Shown one piece after another: positions 32,953 through 40,111 of a stretch of 43,597 bases of DNA. Position numbers and translations under genes: made by a program. The notes under the pieces were generated by a model that made no database searches, was not told the DNA's origin, and was given only the letters and a program-made list of their open reading frames with translations. This DNA is from a virus. The stretch is from positions 1 to 43,597 of IMG/VR virus record IMGVR_UViG_3300011440_000016. One strand, written 5' to 3'. Positions within the stretch are counted from its first letter, which is position 1. Each line of letters begins with the position of its first letter.

Positions 32953-33597
32953 TTATCGAGTAGCCGGTAAGCAATTTGTGCAAACAGGCTCTTCGGGAAT
33001 TGGTGGAGGAATTGTTACCACAATAGTAGTTGAAGGCAACGTTGGAGGCGCTGTAGTTACTACTGTAGTATTAGGGGGCTCCGATGTAGTAGTAGGATTT
33101 AATGTAGTGCTCGTACTTGTCGTTGCCGTACTTGTCGTTGCCGGAGTAGTTGTTGTCGAAGTCGGAATTGTTGTCGTCTCTACGATTGTAGTTGTCGTTG
33201 TTGGATCTACAATTGTTGTCGTTGTTATAACTACGGTCGTCGTGGTTGTTTCCTCTACTGTTACAGTAGTCGTCGTTGAAAGATCGGTTGTTGTGGTTGT
33301 GGTTGTTTCGGAAGTGCATCTTCCATTTCCAGTATTAGTATTCGTAACTCCGTTTGACCACGTTCCAAAGACTGTCAATGAAGTTCCACTGTAGCCTACA
33401 GTGGTTGATCCGCCTGGTCCAATTGAACCAGAATGACCTTGATCCGTAGTAAACGTCATTGACTTGTCAGATTCAGAGTTTACGATTAGCCAAACCCCTG
33501 GCGATTGACAAGATACGGTAGTATGGTGAGCTTCAACACTTTGAACGCTTACTAAGATAGATCCAGCCAATAAAGCCGGGATAAGGATCTTCTTCAT
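32953..33597 (-). CDS. Secreted threonine-rich stalk protein, 214 aa
   Basis: Sec signal peptide: MKKILIPALLAGSILVSVQS followed by VEA and HH, with predicted cleavage after A24 (VEA). A small beta domain follows (about 25-95: VSCQSPGVWLIVNSES; GSIGPGGSTTVGYSG), then about 100 residues of TTTT/TTVV/TTP stalk like surface proteins of Acidimicrobiia, then VCTNCLPATR at the very end. LPATR resembles a sortase LPxT site, but no hydrophobic anchor follows. Signal peptides are unusual on phage early-operon proteins, so it may alter the host surface. ATG has AAAGGA upstream. Confidence 0.75.
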   Translation of the reverse strand: MKKILIPALLAGSILVSVQSVEAHHTTVSCQSPGVWLIVNSESDKSMTFTTDQGHSGSIGPGGSTTVGYSGTSLTVFGTWSNGVTNTNTGNGRCTSETTTTTTTDLSTTTTVTVEETTTTTVVITTTTIVDPTTTTTIVETTTIPTSTTTTPATTSTATTSTSTTLNPTTTSEPPNTTVVTTAPPTLPSTTIVVTIPPPIPEEPVCTNCLPATR

Positions 33598-33637
33598 TTT
33601 TTCCTTTCAATTAATTACCCCGTCGGTAATCAATAGT

Positions 33638-33715
33638 GGACGAGAGAGGGAATTGAACCCCCATCTTCGGATGTATTTTCAATCCGATACATTACCAGGA
33701 AATGCTATCTCGCCC
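33638..33715 (-). tRNA. tRNA-like gene with atypical anticodon arm (GAA, Phe-like?)
   Basis: Minus-strand cloverleaf: acceptor GGCGAGA/TCTCGTC (one G-U; can extend by G-C to 8 bp), TA, D stem GCAT/ATGT with loop TTCCTGGTA, T stem GGGGG/CCCTC with loop TTCAATT. The anticodon arm is odd: CGGAT/ATCCG (6 bp with the flanking T-A) encloses TGAAAATAC, a 9-nt loop instead of 7. If U33 is the first T, the anticodon would be GAA (Phe). No CCA is encoded. It could be a degenerate tRNA, a frameshift-type tRNA or a tRNA-like end of the adjacent RNA. Confidence 0.65.
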
Positions 33716-33719
33716 CAAA

Positions 33720-34010
33720 TGCTAGTAGGTATTGTATCCCCATATCTGATTTCCTACTAGCAGATCTATCGGGTTTAACTAGCTGAGGACTAGGATTAGG
33801 TACCCGATAAGAATTCGTGGATGGGAAGCACAAGGAGAAACTCCCCACCCACTCAGGATGTGTCGCCTACATCCCGATATTAACGGAGCCTATAGATTGT
33901 CCTAGGCTCTACAGACTCCGGCGAGAATATTTTCCCGCTTTTCAAGGCGATCAACCCTCGACGCTATGATTTGTAGCTAAAGACCAGTGGTCCACACATT
34001 TTGTCATAGC
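33720..34010 (-). ncRNA. Candidate structured non-coding RNA, about 300 nt, directly upstream of tRNA-like gene
   Basis: No ORF. Seven consecutive stem-loops fill the gap: 33720-33729/33753-33762 (10 bp), 33768-33774/33802-33808 (7), 33817-33825/33844-33852 (9), 33856-33861/33869-33874 (6), 33886-33892/33903-33909 (7), 33921-33926/33933-33938 (6), 33963-33969/34004-34010 (7). Two of them are fully paired only when read on the minus strand (a G-U wobble there is A-C on the plus strand), supporting minus transcription into the tRNA. It is shorter than GOLLD or ROOL RNAs, large ornate phage RNAs that also occur near tRNAs. A distinct class is possible. Confidence 0.6.
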
Positions 34011-34025
34011 CTTATGTGAAGAGAT

Positions 34026-34865
34026 TTACTCTTCGTCTTCGTCTTCATCCTCATCGTCGTCAACATCTTCCTCTGCTGCATCTTCTGCACCGGAAGGATT
34101 AGTCGGGACTTCATTAGGATCAGCCTCAACTGTGCCTCTTACCGCCACAACAGTCTTGCCGTTAATTTCGACAGAGAACTTCTCCGGAGGATTGGTCGTA
34201 TCAAGCTTCTTGTCTCCGACCATTTGCTCCTTCAAAGCCTTAGTGAAATCTGCCTGAAGTGCGAATCCAAGAGTTGCTGCAACTCCCTTGACGCTATTAG
34301 CATCTCCCTCTTGATCGACGCCATCAATTGACCAATCGTAGAAAGAAAGTGCACGCTTTCCACGCTTGCCAACGGCCCCACGCCTCTTCGGAAGCGGCCA
34401 TTCGTTGCCCTCTTCAAACTCACCGAAAGTTCCCGCCATTTGAACAGTGAGCTTGATTTGACTTGCAAGCTCTGAACGCTCTGTTGCAAGAGCCTTCTTC
34501 TGCTCATCAGTCAAATTGTCTTCGGTCTTTGGAGCCGACTCAAAAGCTGCGGTGATAAGCTTTTCCGCATCTTCCTTAAAGGCTCCCGAAAGCGCACGAA
34601 TAAGACCGTAGAAAACTCCGGTGCGCTCTTCATCAGTTTCGAACTTTCTCATCTCTTCAATGATGTTCTCTGAAACCGGCTTCCATTCAGCTTCGGAAGC
34701 TACCACTAGTTCATTTGTGATCTTCTTTTTTCCTGCCGATTCTGAACCAGCATCAAGCTTCTCATCAATTTCGGCGATCGCATTCCACATCTTTTTGTAG
34801 AATGCCCTGACTTGTGAAGCGTCTTCCACTTCTGTGTAACGATTCTCAATGAGTGTGTCCGTCAT
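34026..34865 (-). CDS. Unknown protein with acidic C-terminal tail, 279 aa
   Basis: ATG 34865 is chosen with AAAGGA 8 nt upstream; a longer ORF to 34913 would overlap the promoter. Mostly helical and charged (SQVRAFYKKMWNAIAEIDEKL; RTGVFYGLIRALSGAF), with a basic patch (PLPKRRGAVGKRGKR) followed by ALSFYDWSIDGV. It ends EEDVDDDEDEDEDEE. Such tails occur in SSBs and DNA mimics, but no OB fold is recognised. A promoter directly upstream and clean codons suggest high expression. A hairpin (GAAGAG/CTCTTC) spans its stop. Confidence 0.8.
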   Translation of the reverse strand: MTDTLIENRYTEVEDASQVRAFYKKMWNAIAEIDEKLDAGSESAGKKKITNELVVASEAEWKPVSENIIEEMRKFETDEERTGVFYGLIRALSGAFKEDAEKLITAAFESAPKTEDNLTDEQKKALATERSELASQIKLTVQMAGTFGEFEEGNEWPLPKRRGAVGKRGKRALSFYDWSIDGVDQEGDANSVKGVAATLGFALQADFTKALKEQMVGDKKLDTTNPPEKFSVEINGKTVVAVRGTVEADPNEVPTNPSGAEDAAEEDVDDDEDEDEDEE

Positions 34866-34912
34866 GTTTTCTTTCCTTTTTGTAGGTGAATATGCCTCTC
34901 GGCCACCTCTCA

Positions 34913-34941
34913 CTAGTAGTCCTCCTAGACTATCGTGTCAA
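34913..34941 (-). promoter_or_regulatory. Leftward promoter for the 34026-34865 gene
   Basis: Minus strand: TTGACA (34941-34936), 17-nt spacer, TACTAG (34918-34913), giving a leader of about 40 nt with AAAGGA. Upstream, GCTAGGCAG...AGCTAT is shared with the promoter at 42500-42529. Confidence 0.55.
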
Positions 34942-34963
34942 GAGATTTCTGCTAGGCAGCGAG

Positions 34964-35236
34964 CTATGGTGTAGACGACAGTGTGACCCCAGTTCCTTCA
35001 AGTAATTTATCTATAGAAGGATCAGATTGATTATCTACTCCGAAATGAGCTAATATGATAACTCCCACAGCTAGTGCTAAAGCCATTCCACAATATAGTA
35101 GAATCTCTAGACCACTTCGCTCTACCTTGCCAGTTCCATTACAATCTGGACAAGGAAGCACTGATGCTAAGTATCGAGCATGCTCTGTAGCACCAAATTT
35201 CCACATTCCTGTTCCTTCACAATCTTTACATTTCAT
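34964..35236 (-). CDS. DnaJ-type zinc-finger protein with one TM segment, 90 aa
   Basis: Two CxxCxGxG motifs (CKDCEGTG near residue 3 and CPDCNGTG near 29), as in the Cys-rich region of DnaJ, are followed by a transmembrane helix (ILLYCGMALALAVGVIILAHF, about 45-65) and a short tail. It probably binds one zinc and tethers to the membrane. Good start after GAAAGAAA. No J domain, so no chaperone function can be assumed. Confidence 0.75.
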   Translation of the reverse strand: MKCKDCEGTGMWKFGATEHARYLASVLPCPDCNGTGKVERSGLEILLYCGMALALAVGVIILAHFGVDNQSDPSIDKLLEGTGVTLSSTP

Positions 35237-35246
35237 TTTCTTTCTC

Positions 35247-35609
35247 CTACCAATAATTTACTGTTGATTGTGCTACGCCTGGAATTGTCTGTTTATCATC
35301 TTTCCTATGACATGGAGGACATTTCCAGTTGAGTTTCTCTACAATGTTGATCGTAAAATCTTTGGATTCGTGATCAGCTTGTAATTGCGACTTAAGAACA
35401 CGGTTCTCTTCTGGCCATATTTCGCTGAAGAACTTAGGAGCATCCTTCGGAGGATGTATCGTTGTTTTATTACATTCAAAGCGAGATACCTTATCAGGCA
35501 ATAGATAACCTACACATCTGTAGGGAACTCTAGCTTCGTACAACTCTCTTCTAGCCTTCCTTCTTCCAGTGGAACGCCAATCAAGAATCTTTGATTCATC
35601 CTTTGTCAT
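35247..35609 (-). CDS. HNH-like endonuclease, 120 aa
   Basis: Cys/His layout of HNH nucleases: YRCVGYLLPDKVSRFEC, then LQADHESKDFTINIVEKL and WKCPPCHRKDDKQT, giving Cys...DH...N...CxxCHxxK. The N-terminus is basic (DWRSTGRRKARRELYEAR). Free-standing HNH genes in phages act in packaging or as homing nicks; here it lies far from terminase. Start overlaps the 24-aa gene (TAATG). Confidence 0.65.
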   Translation of the reverse strand: MTKDESKILDWRSTGRRKARRELYEARVPYRCVGYLLPDKVSRFECNKTTIHPPKDAPKFFSEIWPEENRVLKSQLQADHESKDFTINIVEKLNWKCPPCHRKDDKQTIPGVAQSTVNYW

Positions 35610-35683
35610 TATAGGCTCTTTGCTAGTACAAATATAGCTATTACTAGAAAAATTCCTAGTACATTCATTACTAAATCAAACAT
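35609..35683 (-). CDS. Tiny TM protein, 24 aa
   Basis: ATG with GGAGGG 5 nt upstream; the stop overlaps the next ATG (TAATG). MFDLVMNVLGIFLVIAIFVL is a single hydrophobic helix, ending AKSL. The translation signals are strong, so it is probably a real membrane microprotein. Confidence 0.55.
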   Translation of the reverse strand: MFDLVMNVLGIFLVIAIFVLAKSL

Positions 35684-35694
35684 TGAATCCCTCC

Positions 35695-35790
35695 TTAGGG
35701 TCTTGGATCTGTAAAATCAGTCATTAGCATAGCAATCACCACTACTACTATAGTGATTCCGATTGCCCATGCTAAAATATCAACTAACAT
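35695..35790 (-). CDS. Tiny TM protein, 31 aa
   Basis: ATG at 35790 with GGGAGG 8 nt upstream and overlap with the preceding stop. A helix (ILAWAIGITIVVVVIAMLM) is followed by a short polar end (TDFTDPRP). A second membrane microprotein in tandem with the 24-aa one. Confidence 0.58.
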   Translation of the reverse strand: MLVDILAWAIGITIVVVVIAMLMTDFTDPRP

Positions 35791-35981
35791 TTTCTATACC
35801 TCCCTACAGGGTGCCCACCAAGACGTCTCCGCATTTCTAGTTCCCTAGGAATAGGGGGACCAAGGATTGGATTATCACGAAAATAGATAGCTTCTTCTCT
35901 AGAATAACCAAGATTAATTAACATGTCTACATAATAAACATTAAAGAGAAGATCGTTAATGGTATTTAAATCAATTTCCAT
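35784..35981 (-). CDS. Hypothetical protein, 65 aa
   Basis: ATG 35981 (MEIDLNTIND) gives a 10-nt overlap with the upstream gene; a longer start at 36026 has its GGAGG directly against the ATG and is less likely. It contains LLFNVYYVDMLINLGYSREEA, a UBA-like helical look, and RRLGGHPVGRYRKC. The function is unknown. Confidence 0.65.
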   Translation of the reverse strand: MEIDLNTINDLLFNVYYVDMLINLGYSREEAIYFRDNPILGPPIPRELEMRRRLGGHPVGRYRKC

Positions 35982-36363
35982 ACTTGAACTTTCTGTAGAA
36001 ACTGATCTTAAATGGTTCGGGGGCATCCTCCGAAGGACGCCATCCTGTTACATGACACTGTAAAGGAAGAGCACATGAAAATCCTCTTGCATGACCATGT
36101 TTGATATATAGTACATTATCTTCATCTAGATATAACCAGAAGTCATCTTCATCTAAATAATGGTCTACTGTGTATGTATAGTCAGCCCACTTGAAACCTA
36201 CAGGGGCTAGAATTTCGTAGAGCTTTTTGAAAGTATTTTGTTGCATAGGGGGTGGAACATAGGGCTTATATGGTGCCTCATTATGTGGTCTAGTCTTCTT
36301 AGAAGGAGCAGACTTTCGTAAAGCTCTAGCATTAGCTAGTATTTCTTCTATGCTTCTATTCAT
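35971..36363 (-). CDS. Hypothetical protein, 130 aa
   Basis: ATG 36363 is supported by the ATGA overlap with the upstream gene. A Lys/Pro-rich N-terminus (RKSAPSKKTRPHNEAPYKP) precedes a beta-rich domain (YTYTVDHYLDEDDFWLYLD; VLYIKHGHARGFSCALPLQ). No catalytic motif recognised. Confidence 0.72.
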   Translation of the reverse strand: MNRSIEEILANARALRKSAPSKKTRPHNEAPYKPYVPPPMQQNTFKKLYEILAPVGFKWADYTYTVDHYLDEDDFWLYLDEDNVLYIKHGHARGFSCALPLQCHVTGWRPSEDAPEPFKISFYRKFKYGN

Positions 36364-36524
36364 GCGTACCACCATCCCCCTGCTCTAAGTTCGACAGCTT
36401 TATACGCCAATGCAACACTAATAGGAACGAACTCTACTAGAATTGCATCAGCTTGTTTATGCGATTTTTCTTCACTATCCCCGCTGATCTGATCTAGTTT
36501 TAAAACTGCTTCGTATTCAGTCAT
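36360..36524 (-). CDS. Hypothetical protein, 54 aa
   Basis: ATG 36524 lies in an overlap with the upstream gene and has GGAGG about 10 nt upstream. MTEYEAVLKLDQISGDSEEK is followed by AILVEFVPISVALAYKAVEL and GGWWYA. Function unknown. Confidence 0.62.
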   Translation of the reverse strand: MTEYEAVLKLDQISGDSEEKSHKQADAILVEFVPISVALAYKAVELRAGGWWYA

Positions 36525-36756
36525 AGTCTTCTAGTTCCTCCTTGAAAGAATGGACAGTAATTTCGTCCATCAGTTGTTTTCTGATCTTGATTTTCTCTTG
36601 TGGAGAGAAGTGGGCGAAAAGCTTGGTGATTACATATGCGACGTCGTCAACCAGTACTTCTAGATCGGAGTTCTCAAAGACAGCTATTAGTTTCTCGAGG
36701 TCGTAACCTTCGCTTAGTGAAAGAAGGGCTTCCACATTCTTGTAGTGATCTGCCAT
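36517..36756 (-). CDS. Hypothetical helical protein, 79 aa
   Basis: TAATG overlap with the upstream gene. Three amphipathic helices (YKNVEALLSLSEGY; LEKLIAVFENSDLEVLVDD; KIKIRKQLMDEITVH). Looks well folded; unknown family. Confidence 0.72.
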   Translation of the reverse strand: MADHYKNVEALLSLSEGYDLEKLIAVFENSDLEVLVDDVAYVITKLFAHFSPQEKIKIRKQLMDEITVHSFKEELEDYD

Positions 36757-36902
36757 TAGTGCTTCGCAGTTTTGTAGTGATTTTCAACGAATTTGACGAT
36801 TAGAGACAGGTTACTCCTGAATGTGATTGAATTGATTGTAGTTCCACAAACACTACAGACAACATGCACCCCTGTAGGTCGTATCTCTATGATTGCTTCC
36901 AT
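36756..36902 (-). CDS. Zinc-finger-like protein, 48 aa
   Basis: ATG 36902 and stop 36756 overlap both neighbours (TAATG). RPTGVHVVCSVCG is followed by FVENHYKTAKH, a CxxC...HxxxxxH arrangement similar to a single zinc finger. It includes one copy of the octamer CCTGTAGG. Confidence 0.62.
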   Translation of the reverse strand: MEAIIEIRPTGVHVVCSVCGTTINSITFRSNLSLIVKFVENHYKTAKH

Positions 36903-37084
36903 TATCTTGCATTCCTTTCTATTTCTATAAGTTGCTGTTCGATCAACAACATCTTTACGTAGCTTAAAGCGTTTTTATACGAACAGAAGGATTCCAATTT
37001 TCTAGCAGATTTATTTTCTGTTACTATCCAATGATCGTATCTTCCACTTTTCATACAAATACGACAACAAAAAATTGAAAACAT
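36902..37084 (-). CDS. Hypothetical Cys-rich protein, 60 aa
   Basis: Begins MFSIFCCRICMKSGRYDHWI with C6, C7 and C10, then C33 in LESFCSY, followed by helices (NALSYVKMLLIEQQLIEIE). The stop overlaps the next ATG. Unknown role. Confidence 0.6.
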   Translation of the reverse strand: MFSIFCCRICMKSGRYDHWIVTENKSARKLESFCSYKNALSYVKMLLIEQQLIEIERNAR

Positions 37085-37087
37085 TAC

Positions 37088-37267
37088 TTAGCTCATCCCT
37101 AACTCTTGTCTATGATCTAACTCTCTGAGCAAATCTCCATAATTACAAAAGCAATAATGCAGCCCTCCAAATTTCCATCCATATTGTTGAGTCCCGCTCT
37201 TAGGTCCAACTAGAACACCTAGCTTCTCTCGAAACTTTCCTGTGTTATTACATTTATGACATTTCAT
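37088..37267 (-). CDS. Zinc-ribbon-like protein, 59 aa
   Basis: ATG 37267 forms ATGA with the helicase stop and has AAGGGG upstream. MKCHKCNNTGKFREK and HYCFCNYGDL give CxxC...CxC. The GNTGKF part resembles DnaJ-type fingers. Function unknown. Confidence 0.68.
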   Translation of the reverse strand: MKCHKCNNTGKFREKLGVLVGPKSGTQQYGWKFGGLHYCFCNYGDLLRELDHRQELGMS

Positions 37268-39099
37268 AAGAGCCCCTTTAGGTATTTCTTCCATTCATCC
37301 TTTGGACGAAGCTCGGATGATTCAGTGAAGGCTTGAAACTGCAACGCCTTATCGTCACAAAGTTGTTGCACAAAGAAGTCAACGCTATTTTCGCACTTCA
37401 AATCGTAGATGAATACTGGCTCATTGATCTTTCGAGCATCGCCAGAAGGGCGAACTGCTCTCTTGTAGAATTGATCGTTGCGCATGTTATTCCACCACTT
37501 ATCAAAGTAGATAACTGCTCTTGCACCACCAGGCCATTCGGTCGGATCTTTGTGAAGGTTAAGTCCCTCTCCCATTGCTAGGTTAACGCAGAGAACGTCA
37601 ATCTTCTTCTGCTGGAATCCAACCTCGTATTTATCGAGATCCTTTCCATGTGCAGATGAGATTACTTCACAGACCAATCCTTCTACCTGACAACGGAAGG
37701 CAAATTCTTCCATTGGCTCATTAAAGTTGCAGCCAATGATTACCTGATCCTGTGTTTGCAGAACGATATCCATTGCCTCATCCAACTTGGAGGAATCCCT
37801 ACAGTCCAGCTTGAATTCTTCAATGCCTCCATCTTCTGTCTCAATTCGGAAGTTGGCTACTGGTAGAACGTTGATCTGCCTAAGGCGCATAAGCTGAGCA
37901 ATAATAGCCGCAGCAGGAAGCGCCTTCTCTTGCTTATCAAGCCAGATAAAGAAACGATCACGCATCTGAGCATAATATTCTCCCTGCTGAGGATTATGGG
38001 GAATGATCTTTTCAATCCACTGGATTGGGGGAAGTTGTAGCCCGACTTCGGAAGCAGTTCTACGAATTAACCTGCCCTTAAGAATGTCCTTCATCAGCTT
38101 CTCGCTTTGAAGAGTGAACTTCATCTGTCCGCTCATGTCTTTGAAGGCGTTGAACTGACGAGCGAATTTCTTTGCGTCTGGAAAAGCATTGGGATCGAAT
38201 AGGTGGAGATATGACCAGATTTCCTCCATCTTATTGACAAGAGGAGTTCCGGTCAACATCATCTGGAAACCTACAGAAAGGCCTTTGATTGTCTCCCAAA
38301 TAGCAGTAGGGCCAGAGCTATTAGCTCCGCCCTTTAACTTATGGACTTCGTCCATTACTAGGAAGTCCCAGTGGATTTTGTTTCCGAACTTCTTGATTGT
38401 CTCGTAGTTAGTCAAGACACAAATACCGCCCTCGGCAGCGATCTCGAAGACAATATCTCCGGCAGCTACAGATCCACCTACAGGGAAGACTTTAAGTTCT
38501 GGAAACCATCTCTTAGCTTCACGGAAAGTTCCGCCTGTCTTCACAATTGACAGCTTAGTAAGCCAGAGGATTGTTGCTTCCTTACCAAATTTCCGGCGAT
38601 GAAGTTCCATGCAAATCTTTAGGGCAAGAAGAGTTTCGTAGGTTTTACCAAGCGCCATTTCATTGGCGTTCATGATTCCAGAGGAGCCCTGTAGGTATTG
38701 ATGAACTATTCTGACTACGTCCTCGATCTGATAGTCACGAGCTTTTGTCCACGCTTCGTAACCGTCACAAATCTCCTTGATGATAAGCACCGTATCATCA
38801 AGCATCTTGTTTTTAGCTTCTTCCTCTTTTTGGCGACGAAGAGCATTAAGCCTTAGCATATCCTCTTCATAAGCAGCTCTGGCTTTACGGAGGACTTCAT
38901 AATGTTTGTCATGCATTGTGTTCAGCTGATTATTCAATCGCTGAATATGAGCACGAATTTCATTATGCTTCTGATAGTGAGAGACTTCAATCTCTTTAAT
39001 TTTGTCACCGTATGTTTCGGTAGTTTCAAGAAGTTTGCGAATCTCTTCGTCTATATTGAAGAATTCGGGCTCTTTCCCGAACCGTGCATTAATCTCCAT
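37264..39099 (-). CDS. SNF2/SF2-type DNA helicase, 611 aa
   Basis: ATP-dependent DNA translocase of the phage SNF2-like type. The N-terminal about 100 residues are coiled coil (NEIRAHIQRLNNQLNTMHDK). Motif I MNANEMALGKTYETL near 145 matches the SNF2 form, then motif II FLVMDEVHKLKGG near 245 and motif III MLTGTPLVNKMEEIW near 278. The C-terminal lobe has VNLAMGEGLNLH near 505 and QFYKRAVRPSGD near 550, as the QxxGRxxR-type motif. Probably acts in replication restart or recombination. AAGGA lies upstream. Confidence 0.86.
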   Translation of the reverse strand: MEINARFGKEPEFFNIDEEIRKLLETTETYGDKIKEIEVSHYQKHNEIRAHIQRLNNQLNTMHDKHYEVLRKARAAYEEDMLRLNALRRQKEEEAKNKMLDDTVLIIKEICDGYEAWTKARDYQIEDVVRIVHQYLQGSSGIMNANEMALGKTYETLLALKICMELHRRKFGKEATILWLTKLSIVKTGGTFREAKRWFPELKVFPVGGSVAAGDIVFEIAAEGGICVLTNYETIKKFGNKIHWDFLVMDEVHKLKGGANSSGPTAIWETIKGLSVGFQMMLTGTPLVNKMEEIWSYLHLFDPNAFPDAKKFARQFNAFKDMSGQMKFTLQSEKLMKDILKGRLIRRTASEVGLQLPPIQWIEKIIPHNPQQGEYYAQMRDRFFIWLDKQEKALPAAAIIAQLMRLRQINVLPVANFRIETEDGGIEEFKLDCRDSSKLDEAMDIVLQTQDQVIIGCNFNEPMEEFAFRCQVEGLVCEVISSAHGKDLDKYEVGFQQKKIDVLCVNLAMGEGLNLHKDPTEWPGGARAVIYFDKWWNNMRNDQFYKRAVRPSGDARKINEPVFIYDLKCENSVDFFVQQLCDDKALQFQAFTESSELRPKDEWKKYLKGLL

Positions 39100-39256
39100 C
39101 GTCGGTCCTTATTTGAATCTTTTCAAAGAATATAGCTGATGGGATACTAATTGTAAGCAGTTCGCCCCTTGCGGCTACTTGAACAATTACTTCCCTACCA
39201 TCATGGACAATGACCACTCTTTGTTTATTTTTACCGTAATAATTGAGTAGACTCAT
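39089..39256 (-). CDS. Hypothetical protein, 55 aa
   Basis: ATGA overlap with the upstream gene; the end overlaps the helicase start. MSLLNYYGKNKQRVVIVHDG, then VIVQVAARGELLTISIPSA and a charged end. Small beta protein; no family recognised. Confidence 0.65.
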   Translation of the reverse strand: MSLLNYYGKNKQRVVIVHDGREVIVQVAARGELLTISIPSAIFFEKIQIRTDDGD

Positions 39257-39432
39257 GACTTAGGCCTTTCGATGCAAGTTGTCATGCCCCAAACGTGATT
39301 GCCATTTTTATCAAGTACGAAGACCTCGATCGGATCAGTATTAGGACACCGATAAGTACTCCCAGAAAGGCAGCCGTCACGAACGAATTCGTAATCGTGA
39401 CAAGCGCCATGAATGATGTCCCCCTTATTCAT
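39253..39432 (-). CDS. Hypothetical Cys-rich protein, 59 aa
   Basis: ATG 39432 lies within the end of the previous gene and the stop overlaps the next start as ATGA. Contains HGACHDYEFVRDGCLSG, YRCPNTDPIEVFVLDKNGN and MTTCIERP, giving four cysteines in a zinc-binding-like spacing. Function unknown. Confidence 0.68.
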   Translation of the reverse strand: MNKGDIIHGACHDYEFVRDGCLSGSTYRCPNTDPIEVFVLDKNGNHVWGMTTCIERPKS

Positions 39433-39607
39433 AATCGTTCACTTCCTCATAATGAATAAAGTAAGAAAGACTAGGCACAATTACTGCAAGTCTCTCTCCT
39501 TTAGAGTCGAGAATTTCAATGTGCTCATATTGATCAACGACGTCATGAATAGCATCGTTAAGCTTGTCCACGCTATTGAGAGTTGCCCAGTAAACTTGCT
39601 TATTCAT
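39425..39607 (-). CDS. Hypothetical protein, 60 aa
   Basis: Start ATG 39607 (MNKQVYWATLNSVD) overlaps the upstream stop. It continues KLNDAIHDVVDQYEHIEILD and GERLAVIVPSLSYFIHYEE. No motif. A longer ORF upstream is antiframe overlap and unlikely. Confidence 0.68.
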   Translation of the reverse strand: MNKQVYWATLNSVDKLNDAIHDVVDQYEHIEILDSKGERLAVIVPSLSYFIHYEEVNDYE

Positions 39608-39830
39608 CGTCTTCTTCTTTGAACATCGTATCCCAGCAGTCGGGATGAATTCCAGTCTTAAGCATTTCTCTAGTATCTGCACTGACTTCGGGGAAAGCGT
39701 TCTGGATTAATGTCCCATTTTTCCAAGCATCGTAATGATCCTTGACAACTTCAAGCTCGGATTTGTTCCTGCAATAAATGCAAGTAGGTGTTTGGATCAG
39801 TATTAATTCCCGACCGTATGGATCTTTCAT
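39600..39830 (-). CDS. Conserved small actinophage-type protein, 76 aa
   Basis: One CxxC pair (PTCIYCRNKSELEV), then a helix and IQNAFPEVSADTREMLKTG followed by IHPDCWDTMF. The xIQNAFPxxSADxREMLxTG...CWDxMF pattern recurs in small proteins of many actinobacteriophages; no function is established. ATG overlaps the upstream stop region. Confidence 0.75.
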   Translation of the reverse strand: MKDPYGRELILIQTPTCIYCRNKSELEVVKDHYDAWKNGTLIQNAFPEVSADTREMLKTGIHPDCWDTMFKEEDDE

Positions 39831-40111
39831 TACTTTACTCCTTGTTTCATTATCATGAGGACATAGGATCTGGATAGTCCATATCTCTTTGCAATAGAGG
39901 CAGGATTTTCAAAGGCTCTCATTCGGCGACGAATATCAGTCTTATCTTCTTCTGAGAGCTTATGGGTGGACTTAGCTCCGAAAGTTCGCTGTCCTTTTAG
40001 AGAAGCTTCTTTCTTTGCAGCTTTCACTTTATAGGCTCTTTCAAGACCAGTTAATCCAGTATGATGAAAACCATCCATATCATAATTGGGATGCATGTGA
40101 TCTGGATTCAT
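39830..40111 (-). CDS. HTH DNA-binding protein, 93 aa
   Basis: The C-terminal half is a helix-turn-helix: SEEDKTDIRRRMRAFENPASI followed by AKRYGLSRSYVLMIMKQG, like homeodomain-type HTH of resolvases. The N-terminus is His-rich (DHMHPNYDMDGFHHTG). Probably a small phage DNA-binding regulator. ATGA overlap with the upstream gene. Confidence 0.7.
   Translation of the reverse strand: MNPDHMHPNYDMDGFHHTGLTGLERAYKVKAAKKEASLKGQRTFGAKSTHKLSEEDKTDIRRRMRAFENPASIAKRYGLSRSYVLMIMKQGVK

Noticed and set aside
32978-33394. Plus-strand valine-rich ORF opposite the threonine-rich gene
   Set aside because: Poly-Val is the antisense reading of Thr codons; no start signal.
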